Part shown: one piece after another, positions 25,533 to 34,261 of the stretch
Layout of the letters: each line of letters begins with the position of its first letter
Numbering within the stretch: position 1 is the first letter of the stretch
Assembly: GCF_018613675.1 (NCBI RefSeq)
Contig: NZ_JAGGPQ010000027.1
Coordinates: 1 to 64,000, forward strand
Reading direction: 5' to 3'
From: Arthrobacter sp. ISL-85
GTDB taxonomy: Bacteria > Actinomycetota > Actinomycetes > Actinomycetales > Micrococcaceae
DNA: 64,000 nt
Position numbers and translations under genes: made by a program
The notes under the pieces: generated by a model
What the model saw: only the letters and a program-made list of their open reading frames with translations
What the model was told of the DNA's origin: nothing
The model's database searches: none

Positions 25533-26342
25533 ATGGACCCCACCACACTAGTTGTCATCGTCCTCGTCATCCTGCTGCTGATCGTGGCCAAGATGTCCAT
25601 CCGGATTGTGCGCCAATTCGAGAAGGGCGTGCTCTTCCGGCTTGGCCGGGTCATGGGAGTGAGGGAGCCCGGGCTGCAGCTGATCATCCCGGTCATCGAC
25701 CGGCTGCCCCTGGTCAGCCTGCGGATCGTCACCATGCCCATCCAGTCCCAGGGCATCATCACCCAGGACAACGTGAGCGTGGACGTTTCGGCGGTGGCGT
25801 ACTACCGCGTGGTGGACGCCGTGAAGTCCGTCATCGCGATCGAGAACGTGGCCGCGGCCATCGACCAGATCGCCCAGACCACGTTGCGGAAAGTGGTGGG
25901 CCAGCACACCCTGGACCAGACCCTGTCCGAAACGGCACGGATCAACGCTGACATCCGCGAGATCCTCGATGTGCTCACCGTCGAATGGGGCGTTGAAGTC
26001 ACCCTTGTGGAGCTGAAGGACATCCAGCTGCCCGAAAGCATGAAGCGCGCCATGGCGCGCCAGGCTGAAGCCGAGCGCGAAAAGAGGGCAAAGATCATCG
26101 CCGCGGAAGGTGAAGCCATCGCCGCGACAGCCCTCGGGGATGCCTCCGACACCATGATGGCCCACCCGCTGGCGCTGCAGCTCCGGAACCTGCAGTCCCT
26201 GGTGGAGATCGGCGTAGACAAGAACACCACGGTGGTCTTCCCCGCCCCGCTGATGAGCACCATTGGTGAGCTGTCCGCCTTCCTGGCCCGCGAAGGCCAC
26301 GCGGCAACGTCCGGCAGCACTTCGCCCATCAAAGCGGCGTAA
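25533..26342 (+). CDS. Slipin (SPFH/band 7/stomatin-like) membrane protein
   Basis: 269 residues. One N-terminal membrane helix (residues about 5-22) leads into an SPFH domain. Clear slipin signatures are VRQFEKGVLFRLGRVMG, EPGLQLIIPVIDRL, NVSVDVSAVAYYRVVD and RMKRAMARQAEAEREKRAKI-type heptads (here ESMKRAMARQAEAEREKRAK). Such proteins scaffold membrane microdomains and oligomerise. The usual NfeD partner is not next to it. ATG 25533 has AGGAGGGGATC just upstream; the longer frame from 25458 lacks family similarity. Confidence 0.93.
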   Translation: MDPTTLVVIVLVILLLIVAKMSIRIVRQFEKGVLFRLGRVMGVREPGLQLIIPVIDRLPLVSLRIVTMPIQSQGIITQDNVSVDVSAVAYYRVVDAVKSVIAIENVAAAIDQIAQTTLRKVVGQHTLDQTLSETARINADIREILDVLTVEWGVEVTLVELKDIQLPESMKRAMARQAEAEREKRAKIIAAEGEAIAATALGDASDTMMAHPLALQLRNLQSLVEIGVDKNTTVVFPAPLMSTIGELSAFLAREGHAATSGSTSPIKAA

Positions 26343-26509
26343 ACGCCGCCGCTCGCCGTAAATTCCCCGCCGTTCGGCGCGTCAACAGTACGTTTACTGA
26401 TGATTTTGCATGATGATTGCCGAAGGCAACGGGCCCCTGCTAATTACAAGGCCTTTCGCCCCTGGATCGATCGGACATCGACGTCTTCGACAAGCAAAGG
26501 GAATCAACC

Positions 26510-27895
26510 ATGGGCTTCCTGGACCGTGACCACTCCATCGCCCCGCCGGGCTTCAACCGCTGGCTGGTGCCGCCCGCGGCGCTTGCAGTCCATCTCTGCA
26601 TCGGCCAGGCCTACGCCACCAGTGTCTACAAGACCGCGCTGGTCAAGCACTTCGGGGCAAGCCTGACCGAGGTCGGCGTCATCTTCTCCATCGCCATCGT
26701 GATGCTGGGCCTCTCCGCCGCGGTGATGGGCACCTGGGTGGACACCAACGGCCCGCGCAAGGCGATGTTCACGTCCGCGATGTTCTGGGTGGGCGGCTTC
26801 GTGATCGGCTCGGTGGGCATCTTCACCCGCCAGCTCTGGCTGGTGTACCTGGGCTACGGCTTCGTGGGCGGCATCGGCCTGGGCATCGGCTACATCTCGC
26901 CGGTGTCCACGCTGATCAAGTGGTTCCCGGACCGGCCGGGCCTGGCCACCGGCATGGCGATCATGGGCTTCGGCGGCGGCGCCCTGATTGCCAGCCCGGT
27001 CTCCCAGGCCCTGCTCAAGGCGTACGACCCCAACTCCGGCGCCCAGGGCTGGGTTGCCAGCGGCGATGCCGTGGGAAAGCTCTTCCTGACCCTCGCCGTC
27101 GTCTATCTCGCCTACATGCTGTTCGGCGCGTTCACCGTCCGGGTGCCCGCTGACGGGTGGCGCCCCGCAGGGTTCGACCCCGCCAAGGTCAAGGCCGCCA
27201 AATTGGTGACCACGGAGAACGTCTCGGCCAGGAACGCCATCAAGACGCGGCAGTTCTGGCTGGTGTGGGTGGCGCTGTTCTGCAACGTCACGGCGGGCAT
27301 CGGCATCCTGGAGCAGGCCGCTCCCATGATCCAGGACTTCTTCCGGCAGTCCGACGGCAAGTCCCTGGTCAGTGCCGGTGTGGCCGCGGGTTTCGTGGGG
27401 CTGCTGTCCATCGGCAACATGTCCGGCCGGTTCGCCTGGTCCGCCACCTCCGACGTCACCGGCCGCAAGCGGATCTACATGGTCTACCTGGGCGTGGGTG
27501 CCGTGCTGTACACGGTGCTTGCGCTTGCGGGGTCCTCCGCCACTGCCCTCTACGTGGTGCTCGCCTTCGTCATCATCTCGTTCTACGGTGGCGGATTTGC
27601 CACCGTCCCGGCCTACCTGCGGGACCTGTTCGGGACATACCAGGTGGGCGCCATCCACGGCCGGCTGTTGACCGCGTGGTCAGCCGCCGGGGTGGCCGGA
27701 CCCTTGATTGTCAACGGCATCCTGGACGCGCAGGGCAAACCCGGCCAGCTGAATGCCGCGTCCTACCAGCCCGCGCTGCTGACCATGGTGGCGCTGCTGA
27801 TCATCGGGTTTGTGGCCAACCTGCTGGTCAAGCCCGTCGACGCCCGATTCCACGAACCCCGCCCCGAGCGGCGCACATCTTCCATGGAGGCCTGA
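26510..27895 (+). CDS. OFA-family MFS transporter (oxalate/formate antiporter-like)
   Basis: 461 residues with 12 predicted helices. LHLCIGQAYATSVY-type N-terminus (here AVHLCIGQAYATSVYKTALV), GIGLGIGYISPVSTLIKWFP and MSGRFAWSATSDVTGRKRIY are hallmarks of the OxlT-like OFA family. It should exchange small monocarboxylates or dicarboxylates; the cargo is not readable. The ribosome site is CAAAGGGAATC. A 48-aa membrane peptide gene follows after 1 base and probably works with it. Confidence 0.9.
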   Translation: MGFLDRDHSIAPPGFNRWLVPPAALAVHLCIGQAYATSVYKTALVKHFGASLTEVGVIFSIAIVMLGLSAAVMGTWVDTNGPRKAMFTSAMFWVGGFVIGSVGIFTRQLWLVYLGYGFVGGIGLGIGYISPVSTLIKWFPDRPGLATGMAIMGFGGGALIASPVSQALLKAYDPNSGAQGWVASGDAVGKLFLTLAVVYLAYMLFGAFTVRVPADGWRPAGFDPAKVKAAKLVTTENVSARNAIKTRQFWLVWVALFCNVTAGIGILEQAAPMIQDFFRQSDGKSLVSAGVAAGFVGLLSIGNMSGRFAWSATSDVTGRKRIYMVYLGVGAVLYTVLALAGSSATALYVVLAFVIISFYGGGFATVPAYLRDLFGTYQVGAIHGRLLTAWSAAGVAGPLIVNGILDAQGKPGQLNAASYQPALLTMVALLIIGFVANLLVKPVDARFHEPRPERRTSSMEA

Positions 27896-27896
27896 C

Positions 27897-28043
27897 ATGA
27901 GCAGCACCGCACACACCCACGGCGCCCACGAGCCGGTCAAAAAGTCCACCGGCCGGCTGGCCCTGGCCTGGGTCCTGGTGGGCATACCGCTGGCCTACGG
28001 CGTCTTCCAAACATTGACGCAGGTGGCCGCGCTGTTCGGGTGA
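27897..28043 (+). CDS. Small MFS transporter-associated membrane peptide
   Basis: 48 residues with a single helix near residues 24-46 (LALAWVLVGIPLAYGVFQTL). It begins 1 base after the OFA transporter stop, with ATGGAGG as ribosome site inside that gene. Short proteins of this pattern recur directly after OFA carriers and are named MFS transporter small subunit in databases; the mechanism is not established. Confidence 0.75.
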   Translation: MSSTAHTHGAHEPVKKSTGRLALAWVLVGIPLAYGVFQTLTQVAALFG

Positions 28044-28543
28044 GCCTTTGGCCGACTTGGTGTCAGACTGGCCCAGTTTTGGCGGCCGCACGGGCTCCGC
28101 TGCCCGGTGTTTTCCGGGCTGTCCGGTGAAAACTGGGCCAGTCTGGGGCCCCGGCGTCACGCCTGGCATGCTTTCAGGGGAACGGCCGACGCCGGGACCC
28201 GGGTTTCCGGGGTTTCGTCGGTGCAGGTGCGCGGAAAGTGTGCCCGGCGTGACGCCCGTGCGACAGCTTTTGGCCGCCGCGGCAGTGACGAGCCGGCGGC
28301 GCAGGACAGTTGCCGTAACCCACGTGACCAGGCTGCACCCCGCGGCACCCCAGAGAATGTCCGTCACAGCCACCAGCGCCGTGAACGTGCAGTTCCACCC
28401 ATACAACCTGGCCCCCGCTCCGAACACTAGGTGGACAAGGCCGGCGCGGCTGAGTTGTTGTTGGATGCAACCGTGCCCGGAGGGGTGCGGACGCGGCCTG
28501 TCGTGCGGCAGCGCGCGGCGGACCAGGGGAAAGGAATCTGTCC
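28044..28543. other. 500-base non-coding region with inverted repeats
   Basis: No credible coding frame. The first 105 bases carry a 17-bp perfect inverted repeat (28064-28080 and 28129-28145). A second pair, GGCGTCACGCC (28153-28163) and GGCGTGACGCC (28246-28256), lies further on. The right end would hold the promoter of the DUF1295 gene, though no strong -35/-10 is evident. The composition is G+C rich like coding DNA, and many frames are open by chance. Confidence 0.6.
28064..28145. repeat. 17-bp perfect inverted repeat with 48-base centre
   Basis: CAGACTGGCCCAGTTTT at 28064-28080 is the exact reverse complement of AAAACTGGGCCAGTCTG at 28129-28145. The centre contains smaller G/C-rich complementary blocks such as GCCCGG and CCGGGC. 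It starts 21 bases after the MFS small subunit stop and could end that transcript or form a structured RNA. Confidence 0.8.
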
Positions 28544-29413
28544 GTGAACGAAAAGAGCCGCAAGGCCCTCATCAGCAGCGTCATCGCCGTGGTGGTGGCG
28601 GTGCTCATCGCCCTCGCCGGAAGCCAGGGCGGATCCAGGATCGGCGGGTTCCCGGTCTTTGCGCTGGGGGTTGCCATCGCCTTCGTGATCCAGTGGCTGG
28701 TGTTCATCCCCTCCTACAAGGCGCAGACGGAGAAGTTCTACGACCTCACCGGTGCCCTGACCTACATTTCCATCACGGTGTTGCTGGTGCTGGCATCGCC
28801 GGGCGTAGACGCCCGCGGCATGATGCTGGCGGCCATGGTGGTGCTGTGGGCCGCGCGGTTGGGCAGCTTCCTGTTCCTGCGGATCAGCAAGCACGGCAAG
28901 GACGACCGCTTTGATGAGCTCAAGCCGGACTTTTTCCGCTTCCTGAACACGTGGACCATCCAGGGCCTGTGGGTGGTGCTCACCGCGGCACTCGCGTGGG
29001 TGGCCATCACCTCGGACAAGAAGGTGGGCCTGGACGGGTTCTTCTGGGTGGGCCTGCTGGTGTGGCTCGTGGGCATCACCATCGAAACCTTGGCGGACCT
29101 GCAGAAGAACCGGTTCAAGGACGTTCCCGCCAACAAGGGACGCTTCATCAACACGGGCCTGTGGTCCGTGTCCCGCCACCCCAACTACTTTGGCGAGATC
29201 ACGCTGTGGGTGGGCGTGGCCATCATCGCCCTGCCGGTGCTGCAGGGCTGGCAGTGGGCGGCCCTGATTTCGCCGGTGTTCGTGGCGCTGCTGCTGACCA
29301 AAGGCAGCGGCGTGCCGCCCCTGGAGAAGAAGGCGGACAAGAAGTGGGGCGGCCAGGCGGACTACGAGGAGTACAAGAAGAACACTCCGGTGCTGGTGCC
29401 CAGGTTCAGGTAG
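28544..29413 (+). CDS. DUF1295 membrane protein
   Basis: 289 residues with about seven membrane helices, similar to the steroid-reductase/isoprenylcysteine-methyltransferase fold group. TLADLQKNRFK, GLWSVSRHPNYFGEITLWVG near residue 205 and the C-terminal YEEYKKNTPVLVPRF are typical of DUF1295. The HPNYFGE segment is the likely cofactor-side motif. The substrate is unknown. It starts at a GTG with AAAGGAATC upstream. Confidence 0.9.
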   Translation: MNEKSRKALISSVIAVVVAVLIALAGSQGGSRIGGFPVFALGVAIAFVIQWLVFIPSYKAQTEKFYDLTGALTYISITVLLVLASPGVDARGMMLAAMVVLWAARLGSFLFLRISKHGKDDRFDELKPDFFRFLNTWTIQGLWVVLTAALAWVAITSDKKVGLDGFFWVGLLVWLVGITIETLADLQKNRFKDVPANKGRFINTGLWSVSRHPNYFGEITLWVGVAIIALPVLQGWQWAALISPVFVALLLTKGSGVPPLEKKADKKWGGQADYEEYKKNTPVLVPRFR

Positions 29414-29431
29414 GACTTCTTCGGGCAAGGC

Positions 29432-29470
29432 GTACGACGGCGGCACGCGGGTTGGGTGCCGCGGTGGTAC
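29432..29470. terminator. Imperfect hairpin after DUF1295
   Basis: GTACGACGGCGGCAC (29432-29446) and GTGCCGCGGTGGTAC (29456-29470) pair over 15 bp with two mismatches. There is no T run. It belongs to the same GACGGCGG hairpin family as 32792, 34144 and 40797. Confidence 0.6.
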
Positions 29471-29664
29471 CGGCCGCTGGGGACCTGAGGGATATCCAGA
29501 ACAGTTGTGTTAGGGAGGTACGGTGCATGCGCGGAAGCAGGTATCTGTTACTCGTGACTTCCCCTTGCCCTGACTCCTAGTCTCAAACGACAGTGCGGCC
29601 ATGCGAATGGCCGTCTGCCATGTAAATGCTGCTGGGGCAGGGATTCCAACTCTGGGGAGCAACT

Positions 29665-30867
29665 ATGCGAGACGGTGGATTAGGTCGACAAGGCGGTCGG
29701 GGCAGCAACGGCAAGATTTCGTGGCTTGGCTTACCGCGGGGAGGAGATCCCTCCGGAGGTCATCATCCACCCGGGTCCCGTGACTTGCGGCCTCAGGCGA
29801 TGCTGACGGCGCTCCTGCTTGCGATTGAGGGTGGCATGGTGCTGATGCCGGTTGCTGCGACGGCCGCAGGACCGGAATTGCCGCCTGCCACGAACTGCTC
29901 GGTGCGGCTTTTTCCGGGCCTGGGCGGCAGGGGCAGCAACGTGACCGCAGCTACCGGTAACGGCCTGGCGGTCGGACTCGCCGATAACGCGGCGGGTGAG
30001 TCCGCGCCCGTGCTGTGGCGTGACGGTCAGCCGGCACCTATCAACGTCCCACTTGACGCGGCGGCGCCTGCGTCGGTGAACGCGGCTGGAGTGGTCGTGG
30101 GTACCGGGTACGACGCCGCCAACCAGGCCCTCGTGGGCTGGTGGTGGCAGGACGGGCAGTACCATCTGCTCCCCGTCAGCCCGGGTGATATCGCCCTCCC
30201 GTCAGTGATTTCGGACAACGGCGTTGTAGCCGGGGCCTTGGTCGCTGACGAGGAGCACTCCGACGGACCCGGCGCTGACGAGGACGAGCGACCCGCCGTC
30301 TGGTCCACCGTGACCTCCGCCCCGCGGGAGCTAACGCTGCCGTCCGGTGCACGCGGCGGTCATGCATTCGCGGTCGGCCCCGACGGCACTGCCGGCGGAG
30401 TGGCCCTTGGCGACGACGCAACTCCGGTCCTGTGGTCGCCGACCGGCGCCCCCCGGGCCTTGCCAACCGTTGCCGGGCGGGGCGGTGTAGTACTCGGGAT
30501 CGACTCCGCCGGGCAGGCGCTGGGCCAGAGTGCCGTACCGCAAGGAACCCACGCAGCCACATGGGACGCTTCCGGCGTCACGGACGTAGGCACAGCGGCC
30601 GCCGGTCCCTCTTCAAGCGCGCAGGCAGGCGCTGCGGGGATCGCCGTGGGAACGGGCAGCAGTCCGTCCTTCCGCGGGTCCCGGCCCCAAGCGGTGATGT
30701 GGATGGGCAAGAGCGCGCGGATCCTGCCCCCAGGTACCGACAGCCAGTTCGCTGGAGTGTCGGGGGCGGCAACCTCCGTTTCACGTCAGGGTGCCACCAC
30801 CGTGGTCGTCGGTTACTCCGCGGCAGTTGACGGACTTCGCCGCGCAACCGAATGGAGCTGCAAGTGA
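29665..30867 (+). CDS. Secreted HAF-repeat-like (beta-propeller) protein
   Basis: 400 residues. After a long polar N-terminus a hydrophobic stretch, MLTALLLAIEGGMVLMPVAA, ends in ATAAG and looks like a signal peptide. The body has repeats of 40-60 residues built around a tryptophan (APVLWRDGQPAP, ALVGWWWQDGQ, PAVWSTVTSAPR, TPVLWSPTGAPR, AATWDASG, AVMWMGKS), each with a G-x-V/A-x-G strand. This is the pattern of HAF repeats and propellers. ATG 29665 has GGGGAG upstream; ATG 29800, at the start of the signal-like segment, is the alternative. It overlaps the next gene by 4 bases (GTGA). Confidence 0.78.
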   Translation: MRDGGLGRQGGRGSNGKISWLGLPRGGDPSGGHHPPGSRDLRPQAMLTALLLAIEGGMVLMPVAATAAGPELPPATNCSVRLFPGLGGRGSNVTAATGNGLAVGLADNAAGESAPVLWRDGQPAPINVPLDAAAPASVNAAGVVVGTGYDAANQALVGWWWQDGQYHLLPVSPGDIALPSVISDNGVVAGALVADEEHSDGPGADEDERPAVWSTVTSAPRELTLPSGARGGHAFAVGPDGTAGGVALGDDATPVLWSPTGAPRALPTVAGRGGVVLGIDSAGQALGQSAVPQGTHAATWDASGVTDVGTAAAGPSSSAQAGAAGIAVGTGSSPSFRGSRPQAVMWMGKSARILPPGTDSQFAGVSGAATSVSRQGATTVVVGYSAAVDGLRRATEWSCK

Positions 30868-32744
30868 ACGGCCACGGGCCCATGCGCCATCCACTGCGCA
30901 GAGTGCTGGCAGTTCTGCTGGGCACCGCCCTTGTCCTCGCAAATGTTTACTTCCTCGCCACCTCACGGGAGCAGGCTACCGCCGCGACTTCGGTGAGCCT
31001 GGGTTTCGCCGGCGACACCGGTGGCAACACAGTGACTGGGAAGGTGATCGACGCCGCGCGCAACGCAGGGGTCGGGGCAATGATGAACCTCGGTGATCTG
31101 TCATATTCCCAGATCACCCCGGAGTCTGCCTGGTGCTCGTTCGTCTCACAGCATGCCGGAACCATGCCCTATGAATTCATCACCGGCAACCACGAGGACG
31201 ACGGACCCGATGGGCTGTGGTCCAAGTTCGCTTCCTGCCTCCCGGACAAGCTCGGCTCAGTCGGGAACTATGCCCAGCAGTTCTACACCGACTACCCGGC
31301 CAGCAGCCCCCTGGTCCGGATGATCATGGTTTCCCCGAAGCTGACATACAGCGGTTCGGGCCTTGACTGGTCGTACAAGTCCGGCACCCAGGGCTACAAG
31401 TTCGTGACGTCGGCAATTGACTCGGCGCGCGCTGCCGGGATCCCGTTCATCGTCGTGGGGATGCACATGTACTGCCTGTCCATGGTCAATTACCCCTGCG
31501 CCGCCAGCCCTGACCTGATGAACATGCTGGTGTCCAAGAAGGTGGATCTGTACCTTCAGGCACACGACCACGCCTACGCGCGCAGCTATCCTCTCGCGTT
31601 CAAGGGCAGTTGCACGGCAATCCCAGTCAGCAGCTTCAACCCTGACTGCGTGGCTGATACGAACCCCAACGGGCAATTCGCCGCCGGAACCGGGACTATC
31701 CTGGCCACGGTGGGGTCGGGCGGCAGGTCGATCAACAGCGAGAACAACACCACGACGGCGCCGTACTTCCAGAGTTTCATGGGCAGCAACAACAACCCAA
31801 CGTACGGCTTCCTGAAAGTGTCCGTAACGAGCACTACTTTGACGGGTTCATTCGTCCGTGCCTCCGGCGGGACCTACACGGACAGTTTCACAGTCACCAG
31901 GTCGGCACCTGCACCGAGCCCGACGCCGACACCCACGCCAACACCCACATCGACGCCGACGGCCACAGCCACACCCACGCCGACCCCGACGGCCACAGCC
32001 ACACCGACCCCAACCCCAACGCCAACGCCCACACCGACTCCTACGCCGACAACGACCTCGCCGACGCCGACAGCGGTCTCGGTCCGGTCGACGGCAACCG
32101 GAGCCGGCGAGCTGACTGCATCAGGCTCGTACACGCCCACCCTGCCGGCAGGCTGGCAACCGGGGGACACAGTGTTCCTGTTCTCGCAGGTGACTGTTTC
32201 CAGCTCGGCGAACACCTCTGCCCCAACGGGATGGACGCAGGCAGTGGGCGACTTCACCAGCGCCGGATCCACCTCGGCACACCAGGCGGTCTGGTACCGG
32301 GTGATGCAGGCAGGGGACAGTGCGCCCAACGTGCCTGAACCCGCCTCCCGGTATGCTTGGTCGACGGTTGCGGTACAGGGCGCAAACACCACCACGCCAC
32401 TGGACGTCACACCTGCCACTGACACCAACAGTGGGGTGGCATACCCGGCAGTCCGGGCGCCATCGATCACGCCCGTAACTCCGGGGGCGTTGTTGCTGAC
32501 GGCACACGGGGCGCGGAACGGCACCAACTCGGCAACCACGTCATTCGCGCCACCGACGGGGATGTCCGAGCTCGGCGACGCAACGTCCGGCATTGCATCC
32601 AAGTCGAACGCGGCCATCGAGGTCGATTCGCTCCTGCTGACCGCTACGTCCGCCACGGGCACGAAGACCGCCACCGCGACCTCAAGCTCCGGCACTACCG
32701 TCAACCAGTGCGGCTCGGCCATCGTGGTTCGGCCAGCAGGGTGA
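30864..32744 (+). CDS. Secreted metallophosphoesterase with PT-rich linker
   Basis: About 626 residues. An N-terminal hydrophobic segment (VLAVLLGTALVLANVYFLA) serves for export. The phosphoesterase domain carries SLGFAGDTGG, MMNLGDLSYSQ, ITGNHEDDG, IVVGMHMYC and LQAHDHAYARS, the usual D, GD, GNHE, H and HxH metal ligands (AHDH replaces GHDH). Around residues 355-400 is a Pro-Thr linker. The C-terminal 220 residues form a beta-rich domain found in surface and cell-wall proteins, probably for binding. I chose the GTG inside the GTGA overlap with the propeller gene, with GGAG 7 bases before it; ATG 30852 has no ribosome site. Confidence 0.85.
   Translation: MNGHGPMRHPLRRVLAVLLGTALVLANVYFLATSREQATAATSVSLGFAGDTGGNTVTGKVIDAARNAGVGAMMNLGDLSYSQITPESAWCSFVSQHAGTMPYEFITGNHEDDGPDGLWSKFASCLPDKLGSVGNYAQQFYTDYPASSPLVRMIMVSPKLTYSGSGLDWSYKSGTQGYKFVTSAIDSARAAGIPFIVVGMHMYCLSMVNYPCAASPDLMNMLVSKKVDLYLQAHDHAYARSYPLAFKGSCTAIPVSSFNPDCVADTNPNGQFAAGTGTILATVGSGGRSINSENNTTTAPYFQSFMGSNNNPTYGFLKVSVTSTTLTGSFVRASGGTYTDSFTVTRSAPAPSPTPTPTPTPTSTPTATATPTPTPTATATPTPTPTPTPTPTPTPTTTSPTPTAVSVRSTATGAGELTASGSYTPTLPAGWQPGDTVFLFSQVTVSSSANTSAPTGWTQAVGDFTSAGSTSAHQAVWYRVMQAGDSAPNVPEPASRYAWSTVAVQGANTTTPLDVTPATDTNSGVAYPAVRAPSITPVTPGALLLTAHGARNGTNSATTSFAPPTGMSELGDATSGIASKSNAAIEVDSLLLTATSATGTKTATATSSSGTTVNQCGSAIVVRPAG
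31918..32068 (+). repeat. Low-complexity repeat coding for Pro-Thr linker
   Basis: Short near-repeats of CGACGCCGACACCCACGCC type encode alternating Pro-Thr, with several Thr-Ala-Thr steps between. This is a flexible inter-domain linker inside the metallophosphoesterase and a likely slippage site. Confidence 0.85.
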
Positions 32745-32791
32745 CCCGAGTGATTAACGGGTAAGGCCTGCCCGAAGCAGGTCTCGATCAA

Positions 32792-32823
32792 CGACGGCGG
32801 CACCCGTTTGGGTGCCGCCGTCG
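32792..32823. terminator. Hairpin after the metallophosphoesterase
   Basis: A perfect 14-bp stem, CGACGGCGGCACCC (32792-32805) and GGGTGCCGCCGTCG (32810-32823), with loop GTTT, 47 bases after the stop. There is no T run, as is common in actinobacteria. Confidence 0.8.
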
Positions 32824-33214
32824 CCCGTTCATCAGAGACCATTTAAGCCATCAAGGGGAGTACTCCCGTCCGTGAGGGACCCGTCAATACGGATGCAAGG
32901 CCATCGCCGTGACGATCCTTTTTTCATCTATGAGTTCTTCGCCCGCGTCCGCAAACCCCACGAGCCGTCCATCGGCGAATCGGCGCCCTGACAGGCAGCG
33001 GTCTGAGTCTGGTAGCAACGCTTTGCGGGCGCGGGAGGCCCTCGCTGCGCCGTCATAGCTTCCGCCGCAGGTTTCGCGCAGGAGTCGGGAAGGATTGCCC
33101 CAGATCGGGGAAAACCGGTAATTCGAGTGAGGCGGCACCGCTAGGCTCGTTCGTGGCGTCAGCATAATGGGGGCTGACGCACCCAACTTTTCATGCACAA
33201 CCCGGGGGAATTGC
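32824..33214. other. Intergenic region without a supported gene
   Basis: 391 bases upstream of the HNH nuclease gene. A minus-strand frame is open here and runs into the nuclease gene, but its product is arginine/serine-rich shadow sequence. I see no convincing gene or clear promoter. Confidence 0.5.
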
Positions 33215-34078
33215 ATGTCCAGCCACACGTCCTTGCCCAAGACAACGCCCGCACCTCGCACCCGCTGGGCGGCCGCCGTCGTCGTTTCCGTGTTGCTGGC
33301 CCTCTTCGGTGCCAACCTGCCGGCGGTGGCTGCCGACACGGGCACCACCGCGACGGCTACAGTCCAGGCCGCGGACCTGCTCGAAACCCTCCCAATCAAG
33401 GGCCGGGCGCCTAAGACCGGGTACGAGCGGTCCCTGTTCGGGCCCACATGGGCGGACGTGGACCAGAACGGCTGCGACACCCGCAACGACATCCTCAACC
33501 GGGACCTGACGGACATCACCTACGTCAACAGCGTCCCGTGCACGGTCAAGACCGGCGTGCTCGCCGACCCCTACACGGGCACCGTCATCGACTTCGTCCG
33601 CGGCACCACCACCAGCAGCGCGGTCCAGATCGACCATGTGGTTGCACTCAGCGACGCCTGGCAGAAGGGCGCCCAGCAGCTGACCACGGAGCGGCGGACT
33701 GCGTTCGCCAACGACCCGCTCAACCTGCAGGCGACGGACGGGCCCACCAACCAGCAAAAGGGCGACGGCGACGCCGCCACCTGGCTGCCTCCGGTCAAGG
33801 GCTTCCGGTGCGAGTACGTGGCACGGCAGGTTTCGGTGAAGGCGCGCTACAGCCTGTGGGTGACGCAGGCGGAGCACGATGCGATCGCGGGCATCCTCGC
33901 CAACTGCCCGGGCCAGCCTGCGCCGACCACCGTGCAGCCTGCTTCCGCTGCCACCACCGTTTACTACGCCAATTGCGCCGATGTGGTCGCCGCCGGAGCA
34001 GCGCCGCTCTACGCCGGCACCCCGGGGTACCGCGCCGGCCTGGACGGCGACGGCGACGGCGTGGCCTGCGAGGGCTGA
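33215..34078 (+). CDS. Secreted HNH endonuclease with excalibur domain
   Basis: About 287 residues. The signal peptide WAAAVVVSVLLALFGANLPA ends near AVAAD (residue about 40). The nuclease domain follows with SAVQIDHVVALSDAWQKGAQ near residue 130 and FANDPLNLQATDGPTNQQKG, the DUF1524/HNH active region. The C-terminal excalibur domain reads YYANCADVVAAG and DGDGDGVACE, a calcium-binding-like motif common in secreted nucleases. It probably degrades extracellular DNA. ATG 33215 has GGGGGAATTGC before it; an in-frame start at 33167 has no ribosome site. Confidence 0.9.
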   Translation: MSSHTSLPKTTPAPRTRWAAAVVVSVLLALFGANLPAVAADTGTTATATVQAADLLETLPIKGRAPKTGYERSLFGPTWADVDQNGCDTRNDILNRDLTDITYVNSVPCTVKTGVLADPYTGTVIDFVRGTTTSSAVQIDHVVALSDAWQKGAQQLTTERRTAFANDPLNLQATDGPTNQQKGDGDAATWLPPVKGFRCEYVARQVSVKARYSLWVTQAEHDAIAGILANCPGQPAPTTVQPASAATTVYYANCADVVAAGAAPLYAGTPGYRAGLDGDGDGVACEG

Positions 34079-34143
34079 GTACGCCCGGTCACGGCTCTTG
34101 CGCGCGTCCAGCGCCCACCGTTCGGCCGGGGGATTAGGGCTTA

Positions 34144-34200
34144 CGACGGCGGCATCCTGCCCGGGTGCCGCCGTCGCTGGGGAGGGCAACCAGCGACGGC
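34144..34200. terminator. Overlapping hairpins between convergent genes
   Basis: CGACGGCGGCA (34144-34154) pairs with TGCCGCCGTCG (34166-34176). The partner region also forms a second perfect stem, GCCGTCGCTGG (34170-34180) with CCAGCGACGGC (34190-34200). Both cannot form at once. They lie between a plus gene ending at 34078 and a minus gene ending at 34262, so a two-way terminator fits. Confidence 0.65.
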
Positions 34201-34261
34201 ACTGGGGCGATCTTCCTGGTGAAGGTGGTCGCGCGCCGGGTGCGGCGATTTCGAGGGGAGG

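Noticed and set aside
31918..32068. Short tandem repeats as a possible CRISPR array
   Set aside because: They lie in frame inside a gene and encode a Pro-Thr linker; there are no uniform spacers.
32884..33519. Minus-strand open frame (211 aa) near the HNH nuclease
   Set aside because: It crosses the promoter and start of a clear nuclease gene and lacks family features.
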